The translations under genes were made by a program, and so were the position numbers. Of a DNA stretch of 64,000 nt, positions 1-8,044 are shown piece by piece (position 1 is the first letter of the stretch; every line of letters starts with the position of its first letter). This stretch comes from Bacillus thuringiensis (GTDB lineage: Bacteria > Bacillota > Bacilli > Bacillales > Bacillaceae_G): positions 4,741,501-4,805,500 of the forward strand of contig NZ_CP155559.1 in NCBI RefSeq assembly GCF_022095615.2, read 5' to 3'. The notes under the pieces were generated by a model. The model worked only from the letters and a program-made list of their open reading frames with translations. It was not told the DNA's origin and did not search any database.

Positions 1-581
1 TGGAAAACTTTCATCTGAATAAATGTCGTTAACGCTGCGATAATCGGTAATATATGATAAGGATCTGCATGTCCTAAGTTCACCCATAAAAATGAAGATG
101 TGCGAATCTCTTCTGTTCGGCTAATCGCATAATACAATGCAGAGAAAATCGGCATTTGTATAAAGATTGGCCAGCAACCCGCAAGTGGATTCCAACCGCC
201 TGATTTCATTAGTTCTGACATTTCTTTTTGATACTGCTTTTGTTTTTCAAGATCTTTACTTACATCACCGTATTTTTTCTTTAGCTTCTGCAATTCAGGT
301 TGCATTTTTTTCATTTTTGCTTGGCTACGATATTGCGAAACAGCTAATGGAATCATTGCTGAACGAATAACGAGCGTCATAATAATGATAGCAATCCCGA
401 AGCTAGCTCCCGGTATATGATGAGCAACAAATTGAATCATATACGAGATTGGATATACAAAATAATGGTTCCAAATCCCCGTACTATGTGAATCTATTGT
501 GCCTGCATTACTGCAGCCAGATAAAACAAAAACAAGTAATACTGATAAACTAATGAGCGCAGCTCGGTATGATTTTAACAT
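1..581 (-). CDS. yidC: YidC/Oxa1 family membrane insertase, lipoprotein type (partial)
   Basis: The gene runs off the left edge, leaving about 193 N-terminal residues. Family proteins insert and fold membrane proteins, with or without the Sec translocon. The N terminus is a lipoprotein signal with the lipobox LSGC, typical of Gram-positive YidC (SpoIIIJ/YqjG type). A transmembrane segment around the GASFGIAIIIMTL stretch is followed by the charged cytoplasmic loop rich in Lys and Gln and by the conserved region around GGWNPLAGCWPIFIQMPIF. I chose the ATG at 581 because GGAGG lies 7 bases upstream; the in-frame ATG at 587 is too close to it. It lies 28 bases after a 94-residue ORF on the same strand, so the two are probably cotranscribed. 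Which of the two usual Bacillus paralogues it is cannot be settled here. Confidence 0.93.
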   Translation of the reverse strand, partial: MLKSYRAALISLSVLLVFVLSGCSNAGTIDSHSTGIWNHYFVYPISYMIQFVAHHIPGASFGIAIIIMTLVIRSAMIPLAVSQYRSQAKMKKMQPELQKLKKKYGDVSKDLEKQKQYQKEMSELMKSGGWNPLAGCWPIFIQMPIFSALYYAISRTEEIRTSSFLWVNLGHADPYHILPIIAALTTFIQMKVF

Positions 582-609
582 GTTCATTCCTCCAATGTTT
601 CGTAATTAT

Positions 610-894
610 TTAGCGAAACATTGGTGTATATGGACCGACCTCGTCATTCTCTTCACTTGATTCTTGTCTGCGTACAGAACGAATCATTCCATATTTATAA
701 AAAATTGAAAATAGCGTTACATTCCCTGCACTATCTTCACATGTATCAACTAGTTTGAAGGCTCTCTGTCTACCGCTCGATGCTTGCTGACGTACAAAGC
801 GAGAAACGTTAGCAAGGAAGAAAACTTCTAATAAACAAAGCGCTGTCGTTACAAACGATATATATAGAATTGCATCCTGCAATAAAAATTCCAT
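610..894 (-). CDS. Small hypothetical protein with one membrane segment
   Basis: This 94-residue protein has an N-terminal hydrophobic helix (about residues 5-30, rich in L, F, I, V) followed by a basic, soluble tail ending in acidic residues (EENDEVGPYTPMFR). The start is supported by AAGGATG upstream of the ATG. It lies directly upstream of yidC on the same strand with a 28-base gap, so it is probably cotranscribed and membrane-associated. I do not recognise the family, and no catalytic motif is visible. Confidence 0.7.
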   Translation of the reverse strand: MEFLLQDAILYISFVTTALCLLEVFFLANVSRFVRQQASSGRQRAFKLVDTCEDSAGNVTLFSIFYKYGMIRSVRRQESSEENDEVGPYTPMFR

Positions 895-1170
895 CGCTTC
901 ACATCCTTAATAAGGTCATTTTAGCACATTAGGCAAACATTCTCTATTTCCTTTTATCGTCAAAAAAGTATTTTGCATATTTTCTCAATAAAACTATGCT
1001 AGAAAACCGATGTATTCGCTTTCTTTAGTATATTCACACGTATCTTTGAATAGGTTTAATTTGTTAGAAATTTATAAAATTTTTGCATTATAATAAAACT
1101 ATTGCCAGTTTTTGAAAAAACCTTTATTCTCTTCTTGTAATCAAAAATGAATATGGAGATGAAACATACT

Positions 1171-2064
1171 ATGGGTCAACTAGGAGACGCCGATTACGTT
1201 CCCGACACCGCCTTTTTATCCTTCCCAGCAGCTAAAACATTTCACTTAGAATTCATCATACAGTTGGTTGTTATTTTCGTAGCTTCTATTTTGTATGCAA
1301 TTTCTATGAATATGTTCTTTATCCCGCATAACATGATTAGCGGTGGATTCGCTGGTGTAGGGATGATTATCGGTTATTTAATGCATTACAATATCGGTGC
1401 ACTTATCTTTTTACTAAACATTCCTCTTCTTATTTTAAGTCACTTTTACTTAGGTAAGAAGACAACCTTTTTAACAGCGTATTTTGTAGCTATATCATCG
1501 TTAGCGATGAACATTATCCCTGTACACCAAGTTTCAGACGATATTTTACTATCTTCTGTATTCGGTGGTGTAATCTGCGGAGCAGCTTCCGGAATCATAT
1601 TCCGATTTGCTTCTTCAACAGGTGGCTTTGATGTTGTTGGATTGATTGTAGCAAAACATCGAGATATTTCGATTGGAGCAATCATCTTTGGATTCAACTT
1701 AATCTTACTTGTTGCAGCAGGATTTATTTTCGGATGGGATATTACGCTTTATACGTTAATTAGCCGGTTTGTAGTCAGTAAAGTAATTGATGCCGTGCAT
1801 ACGAAACATATTAAATTAACGATAATGACAGTTACAGAAAAAGGCGAGGAAATAAAAAGCGCACTATTACATCACGGCATACGCGGAGTGACAATGGTAG
1901 ATGCTGTCGGCGGCTATACAAACCATAAGAAAAAAATGATTTACACCGTCGTGACTCGCTATGAGTTAGGCGAAATGAAACGTATTATCCGTCAAGTGGA
2001 TAACAAAGCATTTATGAACATTACTGAAACAGTTGAAATTGTCGGCCGTTTCAAACGCATATAA
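1171..2064 (+). CDS. YitT family membrane protein (DUF161 plus DUF2179)
   Basis: This 297-residue integral membrane protein belongs to the YitT/YpjC/YvjA family, which is abundant in Bacillus and of unknown transport or signalling role. Five or six hydrophobic helices occupy about residues 25-190, with the family-like glycine-rich stretches FIPHNMISGGFAGVGM and FASSTGGFDVVG. The C-terminal 90 residues (from about KHIKLTIMTV) form the soluble DUF2179 domain, which resembles small ligand-binding folds. An in-frame ATG exists at 1147, but GGAGATGA precedes the ATG at 1171 by 8 bases, so I use the latter. It stands alone and ends at a strong hairpin. Confidence 0.9.
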   Translation: MGQLGDADYVPDTAFLSFPAAKTFHLEFIIQLVVIFVASILYAISMNMFFIPHNMISGGFAGVGMIIGYLMHYNIGALIFLLNIPLLILSHFYLGKKTTFLTAYFVAISSLAMNIIPVHQVSDDILLSSVFGGVICGAASGIIFRFASSTGGFDVVGLIVAKHRDISIGAIIFGFNLILLVAAGFIFGWDITLYTLISRFVVSKVIDAVHTKHIKLTIMTVTEKGEEIKSALLHHGIRGVTMVDAVGGYTNHKKKMIYTVVTRYELGEMKRIIRQVDNKAFMNITETVEIVGRFKRI

Positions 2065-2080
2065 AAAAGGTTAATACATT

Positions 2081-2124
2081 AAAGGGCATAACATATTAGT
2101 CATATATAATATGTTATGCCCTTT
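2081..2124. terminator. Perfect 18-bp hairpin between convergent genes
   Basis: Arms 2081-2098 and 2107-2124 are perfectly complementary, beginning AAAGGGCATAAC, with an 8-base loop. It lies between the YitT gene and the convergent acetyltransferase gene and probably terminates both. The T-tracts outside the stem are short. Confidence 0.6.
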
Positions 2125-2174
2125 GTTATTCAACTAACGCACCCTTTAGCATAATAAAATCACAAAGTTTATTA

Positions 2175-2696
2175 CTACAAATCAGAGGATAGCATTCCAT
2201 ATACAATACTATCTGTCCATTCATTTTTATTCCAAAAATCTTGTATGAAATGTGCTTCCTTTCTCATGCCTATTCGTTCACACAATTTTTTTGAAGCTGT
2301 ATTACGTGCATCAAGATTAGCTTGTATACGATGTACATTACATTCATTAAATAATTTAAATACCAAACTATTTACTGCTTCTGTTGCCAAACCTCTCCCA
2401 GCTACTTCATTTGAAAAACTATAACCAATCTCAACAGTATCTTTCATATTTGTGTACCATACGGATAAATCACCAACTACTTTAGTCTTGTAAATAACTG
2501 CCAAACTTAATATTGATTCTTTAGTAAGTACATTGTTTGCTAGCTTCTTATCAAATCTTTTCTGCATGTCTTCATGAGTCCACTTATTATGTAATAGGAA
2601 CTTACATGTATCATCACTATTGTAAATAGCAAATACATCCTGTAAATCCGTACTTTTAAAAGGTCTAATTATTAATCTTTCTGTTGTGATCTCCAA
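2175..2696 (-). CDS. GNAT N-acetyltransferase (RimJ/RimL-like)
   Basis: This 173-residue protein fits the GNAT_3 family, whose members transfer acetyl from acetyl-CoA to an amino group of a protein N terminus or small molecule. It starts with the typical TERLIIRPF strand. The acetyl-CoA loop region is around EVAGRGLATEAVNSLVFKLF, followed by the strand-helix pattern HRIQANLDARNTASKKLCERIGM and a late aromatic tail. The start is TTG at 2696, supported by GGGAGGAG 8 bases upstream. It is monocistronic. The substrate cannot be read from sequence. Confidence 0.88.
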   Translation of the reverse strand: MEITTERLIIRPFKSTDLQDVFAIYNSDDTCKFLLHNKWTHEDMQKRFDKKLANNVLTKESILSLAVIYKTKVVGDLSVWYTNMKDTVEIGYSFSNEVAGRGLATEAVNSLVFKLFNECNVHRIQANLDARNTASKKLCERIGMRKEAHFIQDFWNKNEWTDSIVYGMLSSDL

Positions 2697-3148
2697 GTTA
2701 GCTCTCCTCCCTTACATTCATGCTACAAAACATTTTTTATAGTATTTAAGTCCCCTTCTTATATCTCACCCTGATTACATATTTCATCATAATACATTAA
2801 AATCCTTCTTCCGCTAAACTGCACCGTTAATGGTATTTCCTTGCGTTTTTTATTTTTTACACTTATTACAAAATCAGATAATTCTATTATTGTGACACTA
2901 AATGTGTTATAATGAAAGCAGACTCACAAAAAAAGAGTATATAGACTTGGAAGTTTCTCTTATTTTACAAGCAAAAAGAAACGAGCAGTCGGGTATATTT
3001 CAAACACCATACACGTAACGGTTTAAACAACCGATCACTCTTCAATGATCTTTTTATAAAAAAGATACGTACAACTAAAATTCACTTCAATATACTATAC
3101 CTACCTTTTTGACTTCCAAATCATCTTATTACATAAGGAGATGAACAT
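2697..3148 (+). promoter_or_regulatory. Intergenic region with extended -10 promoter and long leader
   Basis: The region has no ORF. An extended -10 (TGTTATAAT, 2905-2913) implies a transcript start near 2920 and therefore a leader of about 230 bases before the membrane-protein gene at 3149. The leader contains a segment near 2946 (ACTTGGAAGT) that is nearly complementary to one near 3112 (ACTTCCAAAT), and a local ATCTTTTT/AAAAAGAT hairpin near 3048-3066. I do not recognise a known riboswitch class. Confidence 0.45.
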
Positions 3149-3535
3149 ATGAATCAATATATAAGATATACAATAGCTGTCCTGTTTGCTATTATCGGCG
3201 GAACAATCTGCTTCTGGACAAACACTCAGCTTGGAGAGAATATTATTTTTAATGGAATCGAAACACTTGTAAGCGCTTCAATTTTAGGTGGATACATTTA
3301 CTTCCTCTTCAATCCAGAAGAAAATGCGCAAAAAACAATGTTATTAACAATGATCGGAATCGTTGGTGGATGTATTTCCTACTCAATGACTAACTATACA
3401 TTACCACTTCAATTAAGCTCAGCTTTCTTCCACGGTCTATGGACTTGGTTCATTGCATTCTGCCTAGCAGACGTATTCAACCTATTACAAGACAATGAAG
3501 AAGAAAACGGTCGCCAAATTGAAAGTAACTCGTAA
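3149..3535 (+). CDS. Hypothetical four-helix membrane protein
   Basis: This 128-residue protein has four predicted transmembrane helices (about residues 7-25, 38-55, 63-80 and 90-110) and an acidic cytoplasmic-like tail. ATAAGGAG lies 7 bases before the ATG. It has its own promoter with an unusually long untranslated leader and its own terminator (3535-3557), so it is a stand-alone, probably regulated gene. I do not recognise the family. Confidence 0.8.
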   Translation: MNQYIRYTIAVLFAIIGGTICFWTNTQLGENIIFNGIETLVSASILGGYIYFLFNPEENAQKTMLLTMIGIVGGCISYSMTNYTLPLQLSSAFFHGLWTWFIAFCLADVFNLLQDNEEENGRQIESNS

Positions 3536-3563
3536 GCTGGAAGATATTCTTCCAGCTTTTTTT
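3535..3563 (+). terminator. Rho-independent terminator
   Basis: Stem AGCTGGAAGA/TCTTCCAGCT overlaps the stop codon of the 128-residue membrane protein gene and is followed by a run of seven T. Confidence 0.9.
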
Positions 3564-3593
3564 ATGTTGTTTTGCAGATCCCGTCACCACAAT

Positions 3594-3622
3594 AAAAAGA
3601 AGCTACCCCACGGTAACTTCTT
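3594..3622 (-). terminator. Terminator of the small membrane protein gene
   Basis: Stem AAGAAGTTACC/GGTAGCTTCTT read on the minus strand is followed by TTTTATT. It lies downstream of the 46-residue ORF at 3753-3893, with a repeat element between the stop codon and the terminator. Confidence 0.7.
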
Positions 3623-3653
3623 TTCCACATACCCCACTTCGTATTCACTTAAA

Positions 3654-3737
3654 TATATCAACGAGTTTTCAAATATATCGTTCATTTCTCCACTTATATC
3701 AGCGATTTTTTCATTATATCGACGCTTCGACACTCAA
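3654..3737 (+). repeat. Phased TATATC repeat, copy A
   Basis: Four TATATC words begin at 3654, 3674, 3695 and 3715 (spacing 20, 21, 20). The third unit reads TATATCAGCGATTTTTTCAT. The array ends with TATATCGACGCTTCGAC. Related arrays lie at 28419-28515 and 50601-50644. Confidence 0.75.
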
Positions 3738-3752
3738 AACGCACAACATACC

Positions 3753-3893
3753 CTATCCCCCAAGCAACTTACTGCCGAACTCTACGATTAAAAAGATAAT
3801 TAATAGTATCGCGAGTATCTTTAATGCTACATATGCCACTTTAAAAACAACATAAATGAGCAAGACTATCAAAATAATCGATAAAATTTCCAT
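3753..3893 (-). CDS. Small membrane protein, 46 residues
   Basis: This short ORF is nearly all hydrophobic: after MEILSIILIV it continues with a Val/Leu/Ile-rich helix, one basic residue pair, and a second hydrophobic stretch (about residues 24-38), ending KLLGG. GGAGGAAG lies 5-7 bases before the ATG at 3893, which is the best evidence that it is translated. It follows the M50 protease gene in the same direction but is separated from it by a terminator. The family is not recognised. Confidence 0.7.
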   Translation of the reverse strand: MEILSIILIVLLIYVVFKVAYVALKILAILLIIFLIVEFGSKLLGG

Positions 3894-3974
3894 ATTTACT
3901 TCCTCCAAGCTTTGCTCTTCTTATCTCATTTTACTCGCACCAGGCTATTTATGGAACGGCATAAGATGACATAT

Positions 3975-4011
3975 AAAAAAGAGGATACCTCACCCATCGT
4001 AAGATACCCTC
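3975..4011 (-). terminator. Terminator of the XRE-membrane protein-M50 operon
   Basis: A 13-bp stem with G-U pairs, GAGGGTATCTTAC against GTGAGGTATCCTC on the minus strand, overlaps the end of the M50 gene and is followed by TTTTTTAT. Confidence 0.8.
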
Positions 4012-5072
4012 ACCTTCAACTGCTCCAACCATTCTCTTTCTAATTGTAAATATCCTATCTCACTCTTCTCGGCACTCTTTAATTCTTTATCCGCTTTTCT
4101 CATATAAGTGCGGGACGCTTCCCTGTCGCCCTCTAAATATTTAACAATTCCTTGTGTGCGATAATACCCATGTAAGTCTATTTTTGTAATGGCCTTCCCA
4201 TGTTCCTTCGCTTCTTGCAGAGAAAAACTATCCATCTGATAAAGAGCTTTGTATAAAAGATACCAACTATGAAAACTACTAACGAAATATTTATTTTCCT
4301 TCGTTACAGGTAATTGAACAATTGGCTCTATATATGGTATCGCTCTTTCCATTCCTTCTTGATCAGCTCTAGAATAAAAAACGAGCATAAGTCCGCTCAT
4401 TATATCTCTTATACTTTTATCCTCTTTTAATTTTTCCTCACTAAGTTCTATTAATCTCTTATCCCAATCTTCCGGCCTCTTATAACTAAATAACTCACTT
4501 GATACTTGAATATTATATACATGCTGCTTCGCCTTTTCATCATCTTTAATTAAAATAAGAAATTGCATACCATCGCTCATAAGCGTTCCTTTTATCGGTA
4601 CGATTGTAACCGCAAAAATTATAAAATGGAAAACAGAAAAATATAACAGATATTGATAATAACTCACCATGTATATGTAACCAAAAGTAATACCAAATAG
4701 TAAACTTGTAATTGGTCCACCTAAAGTCATCCATGCCCATTTTTTCGAAAGGTTCGGTGTTACTATAGAAGGCGGTATTAACATTGCCACGCCTCCGAAG
4801 TACGCCCATAATTTATTTTCTCGAATACGTACTTTCCCCTTCTCTTTTTGAACAGTAATAGGCCCTACTGTCATAAATTTAAATGTCAAACCACCTATTA
4901 TGCCGAATATGACATGTCCTAACTCATGAATGATCACCACTAACAGAAAAATAGCCAATAATGCCCATATATCCAACATTACTTCTAATTTCTCAGTTCG
5001 GATTACTCCGTATAAAATGGACAAAACTAACGCCACCGTCATAGAACCAGCTGGCCTTCTTAAAATATCCAC
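3990..5072 (-). CDS. M50 family (site-2-protease-like) membrane metalloprotease with soluble C-terminal domain
   Basis: The 360-residue protein carries the zinc motif HELGH at residues 49-53 inside a hydrophobic helix and a second S2P-type motif with an aspartate (PIKGTLMSDGMQ, about residues 160-170). Both are hallmarks of M50 intramembrane proteases, which cut substrates within the membrane. About six hydrophobic segments fill residues 10-175. The remaining 185 residues are soluble, helical and TPR-like, with paired aromatic and Leu positions. It is the third gene of a tight operon behind an XRE regulator and a membrane protein (12-base gap). The substrate is unknown; a neighbouring membrane protein or a bacteriocin-type peptide is possible but unproven. 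Confidence 0.85.
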   Translation of the reverse strand: MDILRRPAGSMTVALVLSILYGVIRTEKLEVMLDIWALLAIFLLVVIIHELGHVIFGIIGGLTFKFMTVGPITVQKEKGKVRIRENKLWAYFGGVAMLIPPSIVTPNLSKKWAWMTLGGPITSLLFGITFGYIYMVSYYQYLLYFSVFHFIIFAVTIVPIKGTLMSDGMQFLILIKDDEKAKQHVYNIQVSSELFSYKRPEDWDKRLIELSEEKLKEDKSIRDIMSGLMLVFYSRADQEGMERAIPYIEPIVQLPVTKENKYFVSSFHSWYLLYKALYQMDSFSLQEAKEHGKAITKIDLHGYYRTQGIVKYLEGDREASRTYMRKADKELKSAEKSEIGYLQLEREWLEQLKVRVSYDG

Positions 5073-5084
5073 CTTTTTCTCCCC

Positions 5085-5792
5085 TTAATAAATCATTTTT
5101 CTCTGCATTTCGTACATGAATTTTCCAAGATGCAATATCCAAATAAATGAGATTAAGCCAATTAATACAAAATCGATATCACTAGCCGCTGTATATATAA
5201 CGGCAGCCCACCATACATATGCCAATATTGTATTCGTAAATTCATACGCTTTATATCCAGCCTCATGCACAATATGTTTTAATCCTTCGTCTGCGTTTTT
5301 CGTCCACATTTTCATAGATTCCATATATGTTACACCTTGTTCAGGATATAGCTTATTATAATGATTTTTTGTTATGAGCCCGCTAATCACTACAGTGGTT
5401 AAACAAACAATAGAAGCTACTAAATTCCACACTGCAAATGAAACATTTGTATCCTGTAACAGTGCACGTCTACATGCAATAACCGCATATACAAACCATG
5501 CCTGCGTAACTATATCACCTACACGTAAATATATACTTATAATGCCTAATTTTCTGCCTTGTACGCTCTCTTCCTCATCGCGAGCCTCCGCTAACATACG
5601 TGTATTCTTCCAAGTGTAATACATCATTAAGATTCCAAAAATAGTACATACACCTATAAATGTATTAGATGATAATTTTCTCGGTTCATCCGAGAGTAAA
5701 TTTAAAGCTACATACGTTGTTAAAAAGCCACCCATCATGCTTAATGATATTTTCCCCACAAAATCAAATTGTTTTTTTCGTTTACTCTTCAT
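5085..5792 (-). CDS. Six-helix membrane protein of unknown function, operon with XRE regulator
   Basis: The 235-residue protein has an N-terminal basic stretch (MKSKRKKQF) and about six transmembrane helices in pairs: residues 15-33, 45-60, 92-107, 120-137, 190-203 and 209-223. Length and layout resemble the DUF3169 family, often encoded beside small XRE regulators, but that assignment is tentative. Its start overlaps the end of the regulator gene by 11 bases, indicating translational coupling, and the M50 protease follows 12 bases later. Confidence 0.75.
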   Translation of the reverse strand: MKSKRKKQFDFVGKISLSMMGGFLTTYVALNLLSDEPRKLSSNTFIGVCTIFGILMMYYTWKNTRMLAEARDEEESVQGRKLGIISIYLRVGDIVTQAWFVYAVIACRRALLQDTNVSFAVWNLVASIVCLTTVVISGLITKNHYNKLYPEQGVTYMESMKMWTKNADEGLKHIVHEAGYKAYEFTNTILAYVWWAAVIYTAASDIDFVLIGLISFIWILHLGKFMYEMQRKMIY

Positions 5793-6003
5793 CGTCCTCT
5801 TCCCCCTCCACTAACATAAATATTTCCTCCACCGGTACATTGAAAATTTGTGCGATTTTTAACGACAATACAATAGATGGTGCATAATCCCCGCGTTCAA
5901 TTAAACTAATTGTTTGCCTCGATGATCCAATCGCTTTCCCTAAATCCCCTTGTGATACACGATGCTTTGCTCGCAATTCCCTCACTCGATTTTGAAGCTT
6001 CAT
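5782..6003 (-). CDS. XRE-family helix-turn-helix regulator
   Basis: This 73-residue protein is almost entirely one lambda-repressor-like DNA-binding domain: VSQGDLGKAIGSSRQTISLIERG is the helix-turn-helix, followed by the usual PSIVLSLKIAQIF helix and an acidic tail. Small stand-alone XRE proteins of this type act as repressors of the membrane-protein genes they precede. I use the ATG at 6003 because GAGGG lies 7 bases upstream and the promoter at 6035-6063 would start transcription near 6028; the ATG at 6021 has no ribosome-binding site. It leads the operon with the membrane protein and M50 protease. Confidence 0.88.
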   Translation of the reverse strand: MKLQNRVRELRAKHRVSQGDLGKAIGSSRQTISLIERGDYAPSIVLSLKIAQIFNVPVEEIFMLVEGEEDDEE

Positions 6004-6034
6004 GTCTTCCCTCTTTTTCATTTATTTAATTAAA

Positions 6035-6063
6035 ATTGTAAATAATATCCTTATTGTTGTCAA
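6035..6063 (-). promoter_or_regulatory. Sigma-A promoter of the XRE operon
   Basis: On the minus strand TTGACA (6063-6058) and TACAAT (6040-6035) are 17 bases apart, placing transcription start about 25 bases before the chosen ATG. Confidence 0.8.
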
Positions 6064-6097
6064 TTATAATTGTCATTTTGACGTTAATAATTGACAA
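6057..6097. promoter_or_regulatory. Inverted repeat shared by divergent promoters
   Basis: TTGTCAATTAT (6057-6067) and ATAATTGACAA (6087-6097) are perfect inverted copies. Each arm contains a -35 hexamer TTGACA, one facing each gene set. This is a plausible operator for the adjacent XRE protein, controlling its own operon and the membrane-protein gene at 6168. On the plus strand the -10 candidate TATGAT at 6112 has only 15-base spacing. Confidence 0.6.
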
Positions 6098-6167
6098 AAA
6101 TAAAGATGTATTATGATGAAAATAACTTATATAATGAATGTGAAATATTAAACAAAGGAGATTCCAT

Positions 6168-6959
6168 ATGAAGAAAACATCTACCTTTTCTTACATTTTT
6201 ACCAAACTTACAGCGGCTTTTTTGTTATTATTACTTATTAGCACGCTTCTCTTAACAACTAGTCAACAAACATTATATAGTTTCTTAGCTGGATTACGAG
6301 AACTACTATATGTTCCCTTCGTTCCTATTCTTGCGGCATATGCAATTTTTTGTTCTATTTGCATCGATAAATTGAAATTAAAAACACATACAAGACTGAA
6401 GACATTGTGCCTTTATATTTTTTGCGGCTATTTATTTTCTCTTCCATTCCTAATATTTAAAGAAGCTAGTCTAATACAGTTCTTATTTCTCGGATCAATT
6501 GGAGCAATATGTTCTCTTTTTTTCTATTTATGTACAGTTATAGCAACAAAATTTAAGTGGATACAATATGTCGTGCCAGGCATTATGCTTATTATATTTA
6601 TCACAATCAACTTAATAGATATAGAAAAGTTTGGAACATCAAAAGAACAATGGGTCGAAACAAAAACAGATAACTCTTTCGAAGCATCTTTTCAACATTT
6701 TAATGGTAAACATAAAGTCCCCATTAAACTAAAACGAGGGGACATATTAGAATTCACGATTGAATCACGAGCTGAAAATCCAAATGGCTACATGGGGGAT
6801 ATCAAAATGGCTAGTGAATTTCAAGAGGAAGAAAATTATTTAGCTTCAAACGGTCCTAATACATACCATTTCGCTGCAATTAAGACCGGAACGTATTACA
6901 TTATAGTTAGTGGAAACCAGTTAAAAGGAAAGTTGAAAATAAATTGGAACATAAAATAA
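6168..6959 (+). CDS. Membrane protein with C-terminal extracytoplasmic domain
   Basis: The 263-residue protein has four or five hydrophobic helices (about residues 10-30, 42-60, 78-95, 102-125 and 134-152) followed by a soluble domain of about 105 residues with alternating beta-like strands (IKLKRGDILEFTIES, NTYHFAAIKTGTYYIIVSG), suggestive of a beta-sandwich outside the membrane. AAAGGAG precedes the ATG. It is divergent from the XRE / M50 operon and shares an inverted repeat with it, so coregulation is likely. I do not recognise a named family. Confidence 0.75.
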   Translation: MKKTSTFSYIFTKLTAAFLLLLLISTLLLTTSQQTLYSFLAGLRELLYVPFVPILAAYAIFCSICIDKLKLKTHTRLKTLCLYIFCGYLFSLPFLIFKEASLIQFLFLGSIGAICSLFFYLCTVIATKFKWIQYVVPGIMLIIFITINLIDIEKFGTSKEQWVETKTDNSFEASFQHFNGKHKVPIKLKRGDILEFTIESRAENPNGYMGDIKMASEFQEEENYLASNGPNTYHFAAIKTGTYYIIVSGNQLKGKLKINWNIK

Positions 6960-6963
6960 AAAA

Positions 6964-6983
6964 GGCAGTGCATCTGCACTGCC
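6964..6983 (-). terminator. Terminator of dedA gene, also facing the convergent gene
   Basis: GGCAGTGCA/TGCACTGCC stem with a two-base loop. On the minus strand it is followed by TTTTTTATTTT, so it serves the DedA gene; it may also stop the membrane-protein gene at 6168. Confidence 0.85.
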
Positions 6984-7015
6984 TTCCTAAATTTTGACAT
7001 AGAATGGATTTCATA

Positions 7016-7630
7016 TTAACTTGCGTTTTGTAAGAATGCTCGTTTTAACTGTTTGCGGAAACGAACTCCTAACGTAACTACTACAATCACAAGCACTCCA
7101 AAAATGATTTTACCGATATGACCTTCTAACACTCCAAAAATATCATGTAAGTTGCCACCTAACCAGTAACCACCGATTAAGAAGAATGATACCCAAAATA
7201 GAGCACCTGAGTAAATTGTAATTGCAAAGCGACGGAATGGTAAGTTAATAATTCCTGCAAAGTATCCTGTAAAATGACGTACACCAGGAATAAAGAAACC
7301 GATAAAAATCAGGAAGTATCCATACTTATCAAACCACATTCTTGTTAAGTCGATTTTTCTTTGTGTTAAAAATACGTATTTCCCATACTTTTGAATAAAG
7401 GGCATACCTAATTTATTTCCTAAAAAGTATTGAATTGTCATTCCTACACTTGTCCCAATAAAGGATAGGATAATTAAGATCGGTAAACTTAAATCACCCT
7501 TCTGTGCTAAAAATCCCGCATATGCTAACGTCGGTTCTCCCGGAAACGGAAGTGCAATATATTCTAACAGCAAACCAACAAGTACAACATAGTACCCGTA
7601 CTGCTGAAATAATTCATGAACCCATTCCAT
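7016..7630 (-). CDS. DedA/VTT-domain family membrane protein
   Basis: The 204-residue protein is a typical bacterial DedA protein, a family of undecaprenyl-phosphate or phospholipid flippases. Diagnostic features are the early EYIALPFPGEPTLAYAG segment, the re-entrant-like G-rich helices, and the FIPGVRHFTGYFAG motif with the conserved arginine (about residues 115-130). ATG at 7630 is preceded by AAAGGAG at 7 bases; a longer frame to 7702 has no ribosome-binding site. It is monocistronic with a good terminator. Confidence 0.92.
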   Translation of the reverse strand: MEWVHELFQQYGYYVVLVGLLLEYIALPFPGEPTLAYAGFLAQKGDLSLPILIILSFIGTSVGMTIQYFLGNKLGMPFIQKYGKYVFLTQRKIDLTRMWFDKYGYFLIFIGFFIPGVRHFTGYFAGIINLPFRRFAITIYSGALFWVSFFLIGGYWLGGNLHDIFGVLEGHIGKIIFGVLVIVVVTLGVRFRKQLKRAFLQNAS

Positions 7631-7702
7631 GTCATCTCTCCTTTCAATCACGTACAACTTCTTACCATTATTGTATAAAAAAATTGTCGAAATAACTATC
7701 AC

Positions 7703-8044
7703 AATAGCTTACATTTTTATTACATTTTTGTAAGGCTCACACTAAAGTTTTCCGTTCATTATTTGCTGCTAACCATTATCGTTTTAAAACGAGCTAACAA
7801 CTATATATCGGACGATACAAAGGCACTAATATACATTTTTTATCCATTTTTTAACACTTAGAAATCACCTTATTTTGTTCTCAATAAAAAACCACCACAA
7901 ACTCATACTAACTTCATATTAGCTACATATACATATTGTAAGATTATATCGGAATTTGTTGAAAAATTTAACTAATATATGACTAAACATTATTTTGAAT
8001 AAATATAAATCGCTTTTCGAAATTGAAAAAAGGGTGAATAAGAA
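7703..8044. other. Intergenic region without recognised gene
   Basis: AT-rich spacer between a gene on the minus strand and one on the plus strand. It contains a 14-bp perfect palindrome, TCGTTTTAAAACGA, near 7779-7792. No ORF with a ribosome-binding site and no known RNA motif were seen. Confidence 0.4.

Noticed and set aside
3495..3791. ORF of 98 codons on the plus strand
   Set aside because: It overlaps the end of the 128-residue gene, two terminators and the phased repeat, so it is unlikely to be translated.
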